A stretch of 64,000 bases of DNA from Anaerolineae bacterium (GTDB taxonomy: Bacteria; Chloroflexota; Anaerolineae; Aggregatilineales; Phototrophicaceae). Location of the stretch: assembly GCA_022843385.1 (NCBI GenBank), contig JALHNT010000025.1, positions 43,881 to 107,880 of the forward strand. Reading direction: 5' to 3'. The notes beneath the pieces were generated by a model. The model ran no database searches. It saw nothing but the letters and a program-made list of their open reading frames with translations, and was not told the DNA's origin. Made by a program: the position numbers and the translations under genes. Shown here one piece after another: positions 18,166 through 27,171 of this stretch; position 1 is the stretch's first letter; each line of letters begins with the position of its first letter.

Positions 18166-18378
18166 TTAGTCGTCAGTTTCATGCAAATGGCTAAAAACAT
18201 CTCGCTTAATGGACGCTCCAAGTGGTTCAAGCCAGAAGAACCACATTGCTCCGCATGAAATACTGATAACTACACCAAAGAGAACTGGTGAAGCCTCGAT
18301 TAGTGCAACGGCTAATCGACCTAAAATTATGCCGATAGCAATAGCGACAATGATCCACAAGATAATTCGGATACGCAT
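18166..18378 (-). CDS. Small membrane protein
   Basis: 70 residues with two transmembrane helices (about 4-26 and 31-52) and a charged C-terminus. Low-GC DNA like its neighbours. Unknown function; possibly a small toxin-like or accessory membrane protein. Confidence 0.45.
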   Translation of the reverse strand: MRIRIILWIIVAIAIGIILGRLAVALIEASPVLFGVVISISCGAMWFFWLEPLGASIKRDVFSHLHETDD

Positions 18379-18480
18379 GGAATCACCTATCCCAAAACTA
18401 ATACTCTTGCACCAACGATAAAAATTCTAAAACTCATTTTCTAAAAATCGAAGCTAGCACAACGTACATTGATCACCATA

Positions 18481-19167
18481 TCATGGTCGATCAGTGTTTT
18501 CCTTTTCTGCTTTCCACAGTGCGAATTGTCCTTCGCCCTCTGCTTGTAGTTTGGGGCTGATCGTTCCAATAGCATTCCACCAAGCAGTGAAATACTCCTC
18601 TTCTTGATCCCAAAAATCTTTTGAACCAACTCCTGCCAGAAAATATCTCGCTATTGAGATGGGTTGATACCTCCGCTCAATAAGTCCACAAAAGGCTCTG
18701 ATCGCTGTATTCGGGTAACCATATAATATACCGTCCTCAAACTCAGAGAACGTCTCTGCATAGTCTTTCACAAAGATAGCAACGGCTGAATTGAGTGACA
18801 CTTGGAACCAAGAAAATTCACGTTTTCTGTCAGATAGCCGATTTAGTTTAGTGTATCGTTCTTCATAGAATGGGAATGGAAGAGATGCCAACATTTCTTT
18901 GATCACTTGAATATCTTTCGCCTCAGATAACTCTGTATCTGATTTTTCATCAAACCTATAATTGATCTTGCTGTATATCTCTGTTGTGAGCTTCATTCCC
19001 AGCGAAATCAGAATAAGTTGATATTTCTCGCCAAGTGAAAGCGAGTTGGTGTTTTCGATTATTTTGACATGCTGGGGAGTTAGCAGCAATTTAGCTCTTC
19101 TATTGCATCGTAATGACAACATGCGTTGGAAGCGAATTCTTTTCCGATGTTCATTCAACTTGAACAT
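18481..19167 (-). CDS. Hypothetical protein, AT-rich accessory gene
   Basis: 228 residues, no signal peptide. Basic N-terminus (HRKRIRFQRMLSLRCNRRAKLLL) followed by a mostly helical body with a W-F/A-W-rich end. No recognised motif. Low GC and Lys/Ile-rich composition differ from the flanking chromosome and suggest acquisition from an AT-rich source. Confidence 0.55.
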   Translation of the reverse strand: MFKLNEHRKRIRFQRMLSLRCNRRAKLLLTPQHVKIIENTNSLSLGEKYQLILISLGMKLTTEIYSKINYRFDEKSDTELSEAKDIQVIKEMLASLPFPFYEERYTKLNRLSDRKREFSWFQVSLNSAVAIFVKDYAETFSEFEDGILYGYPNTAIRAFCGLIERRYQPISIARYFLAGVGSKDFWDQEEEYFTAWWNAIGTISPKLQAEGEGQFALWKAEKENTDRP

Positions 19168-19245
19168 TGAGAAATCATATCAAAATGGAAAGAAGAGAGG
19201 AGAACCGAATAGGTTCTCCTCTCTCTTGAGCAATGCATTGCCCTT

Positions 19246-19389
19246 CTACCGATCAAAATACCGACAACCTGTATCGATGTTGCCACAATGCCCCTGATCG
19301 TCACATTTTTTACATTTGCATTCGCAACCACCAGGCCCGGGTCTATGATGACGAAGCAGGTGTATGATTCGTCGTATCGAATTAAGCAT
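19246..19389 (-). CDS. Cys-rich mini-protein
   Basis: 47 residues starting at ATG 19389, which has a textbook GGGAGG site five bases upstream. Basic N-terminal half (SIRRIIHLLRHHRPGPGG), then C-E-C-K-C-K-K-C-DDQGH-C-GNIDTG-C: six closely spaced Cys plus His, suitable for a zinc or iron-sulfur site or for disulfides. Divergent from the XRE regulator at 19602, which may control it. Too short for family assignment. Confidence 0.5.
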   Translation of the reverse strand: MLNSIRRIIHLLRHHRPGPGGCECKCKKCDDQGHCGNIDTGCRYFDR

Positions 19390-19556
19390 ATTGCCCTCCC
19401 AAATAGCTAAACAAAGACCCAAATCTGAAAAAGAAATTCGATTGCAGAACCCATTTTGGAACCTTCTGCTTTCCTGCCGCATCATTCATTTTGCGATAAA
19501 AATGCTTTACCGCTTCTTCACCATTCTTCAACTTTTGTTGCGGAAAACTTTAATGT

Positions 19557-19583
19557 GGTTAAACTCGGTTTAGTCGGGTTAAA
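19557..19583. promoter_or_regulatory. Candidate operator for the XRE regulator
   Basis: In the 212-bp divergent region before the XRE gene. TAAAC-TCG-GTTTA (19560-19572) is a perfect inverted repeat, and GGTTAAA occurs twice, 20 bp apart (19557 and 19577), i.e. about two helical turns. The location about 20-45 bp upstream of the regulator's start suits autoregulation. Confidence 0.4.
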
Positions 19584-19601
19584 GATTAAGGGTATTGAGC
19601 A

Positions 19602-20363
19602 ATGCACGATAAAGATCGGCTTGCGCTGTTTAGCGCAAGGCTGCGAGCTATCAAAGACAAGGAACGGATTGTGCAAGTAGAACTTGCACAACACCTCAAA
19701 TGCTCTCCTGAGCTGGTCTCGAACTGGATGAACGGGAAGCGATTCCCCAGGGCTGAAGATTTAGTCGGCATTTCTCAATTCACTGGTGTGTCTATTGATT
19801 ATCTTTTGGGAATAAGTGACATCGAAACCGTCAGTGAATCTCAGCCAAGCAAAGAGCATCCCTTTTATGCCCGTCTGTGGAGCCTGGACAAAACAGAGGA
19901 AGTAGAAAAAGATTCTCGTATCATTTGGGATGCAACCCCTGATTTTTACTGGGTATACGACGATCATCATTGGAGTGAGTTGATTTTTGAAAACATCACT
20001 GCAAGAGGTTGCAAGTACTATTTCCTGTATAAGAAAACGGACGAGAACGACGAGAAAGTGGAAAGACTTACTCGCAAGCTATATGCAAAACTCGGAGACT
20101 CTTGGAAAGGACTCGCCCATTATGTGGCGGCTTTGCCTGATGAATTTCCAGGATGGGCAGAGCATGTTTTGTATGATCCTATAGGGGATAATCCGCGCTG
20201 TATTTTGATTTCAGGGGTAGATTTCATCGATTTTGGAAGTCAAGACAAGGATAAGGATGTACCAAACTTGGAATTCACAACCATGATGAGCGATGCGTTT
20301 GCTAAGTGGTTTAAGATGCTGTGGAACAAAAGAGTTGCTGATTCTGAGTGGATCATCACTTAG
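19602..20363 (+). CDS. XRE-family regulator with C-terminal sensor-like domain
   Basis: 253 residues. Residues 5-70 form a Cro/C1-type HTH (VELAQHLKCSPELVSNWMNG, then FTGVSIDYLLGIS). After a linker, residues 85-250 hold a separate alpha/beta domain beginning FYARLWSLDKTEEVEKDSR-IIWDATPDFYW and containing ENITARGCKYYFLY; this pattern of a D/E-T-P-D strand followed by an N-xx-RG-xx-Y strand is seen in domains fused to HTH or signalling proteins in mobile and defence loci. It may sense a ligand or DNA damage and release repression of the element. Its effector is unknown. Confidence 0.7.
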   Translation: MHDKDRLALFSARLRAIKDKERIVQVELAQHLKCSPELVSNWMNGKRFPRAEDLVGISQFTGVSIDYLLGISDIETVSESQPSKEHPFYARLWSLDKTEEVEKDSRIIWDATPDFYWVYDDHHWSELIFENITARGCKYYFLYKKTDENDEKVERLTRKLYAKLGDSWKGLAHYVAALPDEFPGWAEHVLYDPIGDNPRCILISGVDFIDFGSQDKDKDVPNLEFTTMMSDAFAKWFKMLWNKRVADSEWIIT

Positions 20364-20416
20364 TCAAGCACGCTTTAACTGCTTTCGTCTCAATGAGAAT
20401 GTGCCACGAGCAATCT

Positions 20417-20854
20417 TTACGAAAGAGCATCAGTATTGTGAAAGTACTGCAAGAAATCTCCCGGAGTGAGGATAGCAATTCCCTGAAATGGGTGCAATGG
20501 CAAGAGATGTGCCTTATCCAAACTCACAATCACATCAGCTTGCCCACGTAATGCACAAGCGAGGATAAACGTATCATTCGGATCGCTTTTCAGAATGGGT
20601 GAAATCAGGTCATCGGGGACGACTTCAGCTATAGCAGACAGTGAACGGAGAAACTGAGTGATTTTGCCATCATCCCAATGCAGCACATGTTGAATCTTGG
20701 GCTTATGCAACACCCGTCCGATTTCACGGATCAATGACTTGGAAACCAGGAGATGGATTTGCCGATCTCGACAGAGTTCTAGAACCGCTCCTGAACCACC
20801 GGATGGCTTCAATACCGCGCTAATGAAGACGGTGGTATCCAAGACAACTCTCAC
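20417..20854 (-). CDS. PIN-domain toxin of a toxin-antitoxin pair
   Basis: 145 residues. PIN fold with acidic residues at the expected places: VVLDTTVFISA (Asp5), the SKSLIREIGRVL helix (Glu), DPNDTFILACAL (Asp) and DVIVSLDKAHLL (Asp). Such proteins are Mg-dependent RNases. ATG overlaps the antitoxin stop by four bases, the usual TA operon order. It probably stabilises the element. Confidence 0.85.
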   Translation of the reverse strand: MRVVLDTTVFISAVLKPSGGSGAVLELCRDRQIHLLVSKSLIREIGRVLHKPKIQHVLHWDDGKITQFLRSLSAIAEVVPDDLISPILKSDPNDTFILACALRGQADVIVSLDKAHLLPLHPFQGIAILTPGDFLQYFHNTDALS

Positions 20855-21186
20855 ATCTCCCTTTGTGGATCTTGTTTCGCTTCCGCCCGCACTTCGCTAA
20901 CCGCTTCATCGACAATCTGACGAACCTCATCTTCACTTTTATCGAAAAATAGTTGCCCAGCCTCGTCTACCAACGCAAAAAAAGTGTCGCGTTCCGCCTG
21001 CTCGCGTGCCATCATTTGACGATATTGCGTGATCGGCACAATCGCAATGGCAGCTTCACCCGCCCGTTCAACAATAAAGCTCCTGCCCTGATACACAGCC
21101 TTGTCCATCAATGTGCCGAGTTGTTGACGGGCCTGCATAGCGGAAATGTTGGTAGGGATGCGGGAAGGAAAAGTGCTAACTGCCAT
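20851..21186 (-). CDS. Phd/YefM-like antitoxin
   Basis: 111 residues. The N-terminal half has the Phd/YefM signature: NISAMQARQQLGTLMDKA followed by VERAGEAAIAIVPITQY. The C-terminal acidic helix (FFDKSEDEVRQIVDEAVSEV) should wrap the PIN toxin encoded directly downstream with a four-base overlap. Expected to repress its own promoter in the region 21187-21260. Confidence 0.85.
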   Translation of the reverse strand: MAVSTFPSRIPTNISAMQARQQLGTLMDKAVYQGRSFIVERAGEAAIAIVPITQYRQMMAREQAERDTFFALVDEAGQLFFDKSEDEVRQIVDEAVSEVRAEAKQDPQREM

Positions 21187-21563
21187 AAGTTGTTACATTC
21201 TATCACCACAGAATAGATGATCAACCAGCATAGTTGCTATGGTCTGTACGCTTGAAGCCTCATACAGCGTTTGCAGTCAAATAGCCACTGTTGCAGTACA
21301 GGACTGCCTTGTGAGTGGCGAAAGGATAAAAAGAGCAGCTTGGTGGCAGTAGTGAGGTTGGGGTTAAAGGATGGCGTTTCTTTCATAAAGATTGGAACAT
21401 GAACACACCGGAATTGATGACGCGCTTTATTGCACCCAATATCTGGAGTTCGCTAGAAATGGTATTCTGCGGCATACTATATCAATAACAAATGTAGAGT
21501 AGCCAAACCATCGCCACAATCACCTTACTTTCTGGCTACATGAAAATGAAGGGGGTATATGAA
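21187..21563. other. Divergent intergenic region
   Basis: About 350 bp between the antitoxin and the large secreted protein. It must contain promoters for both directions. A CCACTGTTGCAG-type segment near 21280 and AT-rich DNA near 21470-21490 are present, but I can define no site. Confidence 0.3.
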
Positions 21564-24458
21564 GTGGCACGTTCAACTGTTCTCCGTGTTTTGCCGCAGT
21601 TCATTCTTCTCTTTGTCCTCGCCATATATCCCACGCTGGCACAAAGTCCAAGCATAACATCTGGGGTTGCCTATCAAGGGAATTGCGTTTGGCACGTCAG
21701 CTTGTATGGAAGTGGCTTTGCACCCAACAGCACCATGTACATTGATAACACTGGTGGTAGTGAAACGAATTGCTCTGGTCAGGCATATAGCATAAGTGGA
21801 TGGAGTAATTGGGAAGTTGGATCAACTGATGAAAATGGAAACTTTAGTATAGCTCTAATTCACGGTGGCTATGGAACTTACTACTACAATTTTCATGACG
21901 CTCAGGGTAACTCCGCATCTACCGTAGTAAGCTATGCTTCCGAAGCACTACCATCCACGCCCGTACCACCTAGCCAACCTACGCCAGCACCGTCTGATCC
22001 CACATCTGTTCCGATAATTACTGGCTATAATCCGTCAGTGAGTGCACCTTCTATTTCGCTCAGTGGTGATTGTCGTTGGGACTTGTGGTTTGCCCTCAAC
22101 GGTTTCGCACCAAATAGTCAAATCACGGTCAGTAGTAATTACTCGGCGACAAACTGTATAGGTCAACAATCAAATTCTTCATGGTCTGGTGCTGCTGGTA
22201 CAACCGATGGGAACGGAGAATACTATTATGGTGTTGTTCACCAGGATACAGGTACATACACATACACATTTTCTGACCAACAGGGAAATCGGGCTGTAGT
22301 CACATTTACGACTACACCTGATAGCCCAATAGTTGGTGTCACTAATCCTCCTCCTCCAATTCCCAATGACTGTTCACAATCACTAGGAAACGGTTTACCA
22401 GTTGGTGCATCTGCCCGCGTAAACTCCAACGCGGGAACTGCAAATCTTCGCAGCAATCCAACGACATCTGCTAGTACCATTCAATCCCTGCCCAATGGCA
22501 CAACTATGACAATTGTTGAGGGGAGCGTATGCGCCGAAAGCTACTGGTGGTGGAAAGTGGATGTCAACGGAACTCAAGGCTGGGTTGCGGGGCAGTTGCT
22601 AGAAATCATAAGCAACCAGGGCATTACTCCAACTCACGTTCCGACAGATATTCCCGCAGTTCAACCCCCTGCGACCCTTATCCCGCCGCTCTACCCGCAA
22701 GCACAAGTTGATGATGGTGTCCACGTTCTTAACTATTGCCAAGCGAAATATGGTGAAAGCAGCGGTGAATACCGCGAGCTCAATAACGCATATAGTTGGG
22801 CGTGCGAAACGAATAGCGGGCGTATTCAGGTTGATTTTCAATTAGCTTGTGTAGAGGTGTATGGGGAAGGGTGGAACGCAACCTTGAGCAATGCGACGGA
22901 AGCGGGACAATGGAAATGTAGGCAAATCCCCGGATACGTTGCTCCACCAGTGTCCAATCCGATACAGCCTCGTTCATCAAACCCTCGTCAGTGTTATGTC
23001 ACAGAAATTAGCCGTGAACCTGCCGTAACACCTGTATCTCAGGGTACAGTGTTGCAGTTCTTCTATCGAGTCAACTGTGACAATGGACTGCCGCGTGCGG
23101 TTCGCCCAGAATTAGATGGGCAAGCCTTTGGTGAAGATGCGACCAGTGAAAAAGAATTCTCAGTTGATTCGTCGCAGCTTTCGCTCGGTCTTCATCAGAT
23201 TTGTTTGACAGGTGCAAGTCATGGTGATGAGTATTGGGAACGTGCTGCGCGAGAATGTTTTGACTACAATGTATATGATCCGAATGTTCCACCGCCTGCG
23301 GAAAATATAACACAATTCAGTTGTCCAAACACACTGGAAAGTCACTTGGCAATTGGGATGATCGGGATTGTAAACACAGTCACATCATCTCCAATTCACG
23401 TCTATCATGAGGCGGGCGTGAATAGTGGAGTCAAATTCGATTTACCCGCTGGTCATACATTCAGTGTCATATCAGGCGCAGAGTGTAAAGACGGTTATGT
23501 ATGGTGGGAAGTTGGTGATGGAGGAAATAGCGGATGGGCGATAGAAACGGGTTCCATAGGTTATGATCTGGTGCCGAATGGGACGCCACTGCCATATTAT
23601 GTATCGAGTCAGTTAGTACCGACTTCACTACCCGACAGCCAAATTGCGACACCTACACTGTCTGTTACTGAAATTGTCTCAAGTGGTGAAGTAAATGTGG
23701 TGATGAACAACAGAGCACCATATGTTGATTGTGTACAGAATGTGCGCTTAAGCGGTCAGAATATCGAGGGTAGTCAAGATAAACTCTTGGAGAATGGATT
23801 TGCCAGAGGTGGAGCAACATGTGATGCAACGTCAGGACGCTTATCCACCTTTGTTGTAACATTTGGTGGCACACACGGAAGCTTATTGGACTATCCAAAC
23901 GCAAGTCAAAGTGCGGAGGTGTTGGCAGCTATAAAGACGACCTATTTACCCAAGAAAGACGGAATCGTAGCGATTACCAGTACGTTTGTGGTGAACGGGA
24001 AAATCAGTCTTTCAAGTGGGAGTGATGCCTTATTGCCGAACAGCGACATTGACGCTCAAGCTAGTGCTGCACTAGGAAGAGCTAATTATGCGCCTATAGG
24101 TATGGATGTAATAGCTGGACTTTTAGAGATTCTCACATCACCCACAAGTTCAGGTCTTGAAATGTGGTCTTACATAGGGGTAGAAACAGGTACAGCCAGC
24201 TTTTATGCTGCTTCACCAGTGGGTGAATATGCAGGATACGTTACAGCAATGTTCCCATATGGAACGCCTATCATAAACCACGATCTTCACTCAAAGACTG
24301 TAAAGGTTACGACCACAGTTCCGGTTACAGCAGGTCAATCAATAATTGTTTACGCAGGCATGAAAAATCGCGCCTCGTCGTATGGATGGGCAACTTCTGC
24401 ATGGAATCTTGCTCTAAAAAATACTTATGTTGAGTCAGTGGAGTTTTCTCCCCAATAA
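21564..24458 (+). CDS. Large secreted protein with SH3-type modules
   Basis: About 964 residues from GTG 21564, chosen because AAGGGGG lies about ten bases upstream and a clean signal peptide follows (VLPQFILLFVLAIYPTLAQS); the longer frame starts at 21540. Two N-terminal modules share (C)xWxxxLxGFAPNS...NCxGQ...GTYxYxFxDxQGN. An SH3b domain (ARVNSNAGTANLRSNP ... WWWKVDVNGTQGWVAG) and a second SH3b-like module (HVYHEAGVNSGVKFDL ... WWEVGDGGNSGWAI) follow. The C-terminal about 280 residues are unrecognised. Probably exported, binding cell wall or glycan. AT-rich cargo gene of the element. Confidence 0.7.
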   Translation: MARSTVLRVLPQFILLFVLAIYPTLAQSPSITSGVAYQGNCVWHVSLYGSGFAPNSTMYIDNTGGSETNCSGQAYSISGWSNWEVGSTDENGNFSIALIHGGYGTYYYNFHDAQGNSASTVVSYASEALPSTPVPPSQPTPAPSDPTSVPIITGYNPSVSAPSISLSGDCRWDLWFALNGFAPNSQITVSSNYSATNCIGQQSNSSWSGAAGTTDGNGEYYYGVVHQDTGTYTYTFSDQQGNRAVVTFTTTPDSPIVGVTNPPPPIPNDCSQSLGNGLPVGASARVNSNAGTANLRSNPTTSASTIQSLPNGTTMTIVEGSVCAESYWWWKVDVNGTQGWVAGQLLEIISNQGITPTHVPTDIPAVQPPATLIPPLYPQAQVDDGVHVLNYCQAKYGESSGEYRELNNAYSWACETNSGRIQVDFQLACVEVYGEGWNATLSNATEAGQWKCRQIPGYVAPPVSNPIQPRSSNPRQCYVTEISREPAVTPVSQGTVLQFFYRVNCDNGLPRAVRPELDGQAFGEDATSEKEFSVDSSQLSLGLHQICLTGASHGDEYWERAARECFDYNVYDPNVPPPAENITQFSCPNTLESHLAIGMIGIVNTVTSSPIHVYHEAGVNSGVKFDLPAGHTFSVISGAECKDGYVWWEVGDGGNSGWAIETGSIGYDLVPNGTPLPYYVSSQLVPTSLPDSQIATPTLSVTEIVSSGEVNVVMNNRAPYVDCVQNVRLSGQNIEGSQDKLLENGFARGGATCDATSGRLSTFVVTFGGTHGSLLDYPNASQSAEVLAAIKTTYLPKKDGIVAITSTFVVNGKISLSSGSDALLPNSDIDAQASAALGRANYAPIGMDVIAGLLEILTSPTSSGLEMWSYIGVETGTASFYAASPVGEYAGYVTAMFPYGTPIINHDLHSKTVKVTTTVPVTAGQSIIVYAGMKNRASSYGWATSAWNLALKNTYVESVEFSPQ

Positions 24459-24472
24459 ACCCTCTTAGTTAT

Positions 24473-24505
24473 ACTTCGGAGGCAAACGCACCTTGCCTCC
24501 GAAGT
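24473..24505 (+). terminator. Strong hairpin after the SH3 protein
   Basis: A perfect 13-bp stem, ACTTCGGAGGCAA / TTGCCTCCGAAGT, with a 7-base loop, 15 bp after the stop codon. No U-run follows; instead TATAAT occurs at 24508-24513, so it separates the gene from the next promoter. Confidence 0.65.
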
Positions 24506-24507
24506 GA

Positions 24508-24513
24508 TATAAT
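24508..24513 (+). promoter_or_regulatory. Candidate -10 box for the small membrane gene
   Basis: Perfect TATAAT eight bases before ATG 24521. The first possible ATG (24512) overlaps the box, so if this is the promoter the mRNA would start at or next to ATG 24521 and be leaderless. No good -35 box is visible. Confidence 0.4.
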
Positions 24514-24520
24514 GCCATCC

Positions 24521-24796
24521 ATGCGATACCTATCCGGCATACTTGGCCTATTATTAATTGTAGGAGGAATTCGCGTCCTATTTATATTTACAAGAATTAG
24601 AGACATATATGCCAAAATTGGGGCGAAGGATACTTCGAACAAGTATTTTCCATATCTATTATTGTTATCAGGATTCCTTTTACTTATGTACTCCGTCGGT
24701 GAGAGGTTTAATTGGTCTAAGAATCCTTACTTTCAGTTATTGATGGTGGGTATTTTTAGTTTAATTGTTGCACTGTTCTTATGGAATAATTCTTGA
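24521..24796 (+). CDS. Small membrane protein, three helices
   Basis: 91 residues from ATG 24521 (94 if ATG 24512 is used). Three hydrophobic segments at about 4-22, 43-59 and 69-88. It follows a hairpin terminator and a TATAAT box. Family not recognised. Confidence 0.5.
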   Translation: MRYLSGILGLLLIVGGIRVLFIFTRIRDIYAKIGAKDTSNKYFPYLLLLSGFLLLMYSVGERFNWSKNPYFQLLMVGIFSLIVALFLWNNS

Positions 24797-24827
24797 TGGA
24801 TTCTATGAAACTTATTAAGTGAGTAGG

Positions 24828-26303
24828 TCAGATTCCTTGCTCATACAATTCTTCAATTGCAGGCGATAACGGCGTCACAGCCTGTGTGAGTCGTTTCAAT
24901 TCTTCCTCCACCTTTTCCAACGGATTGCCATGTTTCATCAGTGAGGCAAGTCGAAACTGGTGAATATGCTCTTGAGGAGCATCAGTTCTAATATTTTCTG
25001 TCCACAGTTGTTTGGTCTTGCCCTCATGGGTTCGCAAGATCGCTTGTCTCGGTTTCTGGTTAGCGAGCATAGCGGCAAGTTGATACTCTTGCTCGGAAAG
25101 TGGAAAGTACACCGGATGCTGAGTATCCGTTTGCGGGGCGTGTTTGATAGCTTCTGGGTCTACACTACCCATACCGATATAACGGGCAAAAATCAGCGCA
25201 TCCTGTTCACTACACCCCATGATGACCTTCGTCCAGACATTTCCGATGATCGCTCCGATCATGCGCTCAGAAAGCTGACTCAAGTTCTGATTGGCGAGGG
25301 TCAGATGCAATCCGTACTTGCGCGCCCCAGAGAGAATCTTGGAGAGGGTTTTGACACCCCCTCGATCAGCGCCATCGGTGACGAAATCCTGAAACTCGTC
25401 AATGTACCAGTAAAACGGAATTCGTTGATCTGGAGGCACACTATCACGCGCAAAAGCAGCATGTTCGATGCCACAATTGATAAGGTTAGCAATAAGCCGC
25501 TGGCTCTCTTCACCACAATGCCCCAGGTCACAAAGCAGCACTTTTTCCTTCATGATCTGGCGAAAATCCAGTTTGTTGTCCCGCTGCCCCAACATGCGTT
25601 TGATGAAGGGGTTAAGGGTCAGCGCGGTGATTTTATTGAGGCTACTTTCCAGCATACGAGGGTCTTTACTAGCCCAGGCATCAAACCGCTCATGAAAATA
25701 CTCCGTCAGCTCGGTCTTATTCACCTGGACAAGCAGATGGTCACGGTACTCCTTGTGCATCAACAATCGCGGCAGGTCAACTAAGGTCAAGTGTGAGTGG
25801 ATGAGTACCAACAGCGCATGAAGCATCACGTTGGCAAAATGGGGTGCAGAAGACAAACTCTCAGGCCATGCCCGGCGAAAACTCTCAATGACCATCTGGG
25901 CGATCTCATACGGGTCGCCTGGAGTTGCCAGAATGTTGAATGGGATGATATGGCGAGTCTCGGCGGGGTTGAGGTAGATGATGCGGTCGTGCTGTCTATC
26001 CAGATCGCCGCGAGAATGGAGCAGTGCCAACACATCGCTGATCAAGTCACTGTGCGGGTCAATCACACCACAGGCTCGACCCGTTGTGATGTCCTGATAG
26101 AGGCAGTTAACCAGGAGTTTGCTCTTGCCCTTCCCCGTTTTGCCCACGACGTACATATGCCCAGTTCGTTCCTGGGCAGTCAAGGTGACGGGCGGGCAGT
26201 AATTGAAGCGACCAATCCGCCCAACCCGCAGGCTATTGCGGGGAGTGCGTAGCCACATAGAAGCAATCAGTGTGCCTTGTGAAATGCGAGCGGTCAAATC
26301 CAA
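24828..26303 (-). CDS. TraG/TraD-like DNA-transfer ATPase
   Basis: 491 residues. Walker A GKTGKGKS at about residues 54-61, then GVIDPHSDLI. Walker B-like YWYIDEFQDF around residue 295, followed by the LSKILSGARKYGLHLTLANQ motif typical of TraG/TraM-recognition ATPases and type IV coupling proteins. It lacks the N-terminal transmembrane helices of classical coupling proteins, so it may work with the membrane-anchored small protein at 29477 or be soluble. It forms a tight leftward operon (one base from the replication-relaxation gene, then the HerA-like gene). Likely moves or processes element DNA. Confidence 0.85.
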   Translation of the reverse strand: MDLTARISQGTLIASMWLRTPRNSLRVGRIGRFNYCPPVTLTAQERTGHMYVVGKTGKGKSKLLVNCLYQDITTGRACGVIDPHSDLISDVLALLHSRGDLDRQHDRIIYLNPAETRHIIPFNILATPGDPYEIAQMVIESFRRAWPESLSSAPHFANVMLHALLVLIHSHLTLVDLPRLLMHKEYRDHLLVQVNKTELTEYFHERFDAWASKDPRMLESSLNKITALTLNPFIKRMLGQRDNKLDFRQIMKEKVLLCDLGHCGEESQRLIANLINCGIEHAAFARDSVPPDQRIPFYWYIDEFQDFVTDGADRGGVKTLSKILSGARKYGLHLTLANQNLSQLSERMIGAIIGNVWTKVIMGCSEQDALIFARYIGMGSVDPEAIKHAPQTDTQHPVYFPLSEQEYQLAAMLANQKPRQAILRTHEGKTKQLWTENIRTDAPQEHIHQFRLASLMKHGNPLEKVEEELKRLTQAVTPLSPAIEELYEQGI

Positions 26304-27152
26304 TCATGAAATAAGCGGCCACAGTTCCTTTCTTCCAGCCACAAACCAGATGGGAACAAAGAAGACGGATTGTTCAGTTACCGCTTGCAGGGTGGTGAAC
26401 CAGAACCGATCCCGTCCATTCACGTCTTCGGTCGCTGCCTTGAGGGTCTGTAAGCGTTTCTCACTGGTCGTGACCGTCATGACCCGGTAGTTTTTAGCGC
26501 CGTACCGACGCTCATAGCCGCCTGTCTGGTGATAGGTTTGATACGCCACGATCTTCTGTCGGAAGCGTTTTGAGGTGGTTGTGCCGCGGTCAAGCTCCAG
26601 GAAAATATGGGCAATCCCTTTGGGTGTTTGCAGCGCAAAATAGCCATCGGGGATCAGGGAGACCGCTTGCTGTTTCCCACTTGCTGTACGGATAGTGACC
26701 CGGTCGTAATCGGCTTTGAGTTCACTCTCCCCGACCCATTTCAGGAGTTCCAAGCCCTGCAACGGGGCTGTCTTGGCGATGGTGATGCGCACGTCATTGA
26801 TCGCGCAGGTATGTTCGAGAAATTCAGTCTTCAAGTTCTTATTGGACGCATACCAAGAAAAGTCTTCCAGACCTTCTTGGGCGCGTAACAACTCTACGCC
26901 ACGGGTATCCAGGATGTAGTAGGTTGCATTCATCATCTGATCAATAAACTTGCGTGCCAGATACCCTTGGTGAAACAGCCGTCGCAACACCTGCTTGCCC
27001 GTGCTGGGACTGGCAAAGAATAGTCGATATAACTGATCTTGCCGAAGCACACGATAGCGATAGACTGCCAGGACAATCTGGATGTCTCGCGCCGATGGCT
27101 TACGCTGGCGGGCTGGTTTTGTCGTGAGTCGCTGATCTCTGCGAGTGCGCAT
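26304..27152 (-). CDS. Replication-relaxation family protein
   Basis: 282 residues. N-terminal winged-helix (ARDIQIVLAVYRYRVLRQDQLYRLFF ... VLRRLFHQGYLAR) followed by an alpha/beta domain with FLEHTCAINDVRITI, LIPDGYFAL and HIFLELDRGTTTSKRFRQKI, the pattern of the Replic_Relax family (PF13814). These proteins are linked to replication and DNA relaxation of plasmids and integrative elements. The gene lies between two DNA-pump ATPases, a common trio in Gram-positive-type elements. It may act at the hairpin-rich region 29785-30271. Confidence 0.82.
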   Translation of the reverse strand: MRTRRDQRLTTKPARQRKPSARDIQIVLAVYRYRVLRQDQLYRLFFASPSTGKQVLRRLFHQGYLARKFIDQMMNATYYILDTRGVELLRAQEGLEDFSWYASNKNLKTEFLEHTCAINDVRITIAKTAPLQGLELLKWVGESELKADYDRVTIRTASGKQQAVSLIPDGYFALQTPKGIAHIFLELDRGTTTSKRFRQKIVAYQTYHQTGGYERRYGAKNYRVMTVTTSEKRLQTLKAATEDVNGRDRFWFTTLQAVTEQSVFFVPIWFVAGRKELWPLIS

Positions 27153-27171
27153 ACCCTATTTTCACCCACCC

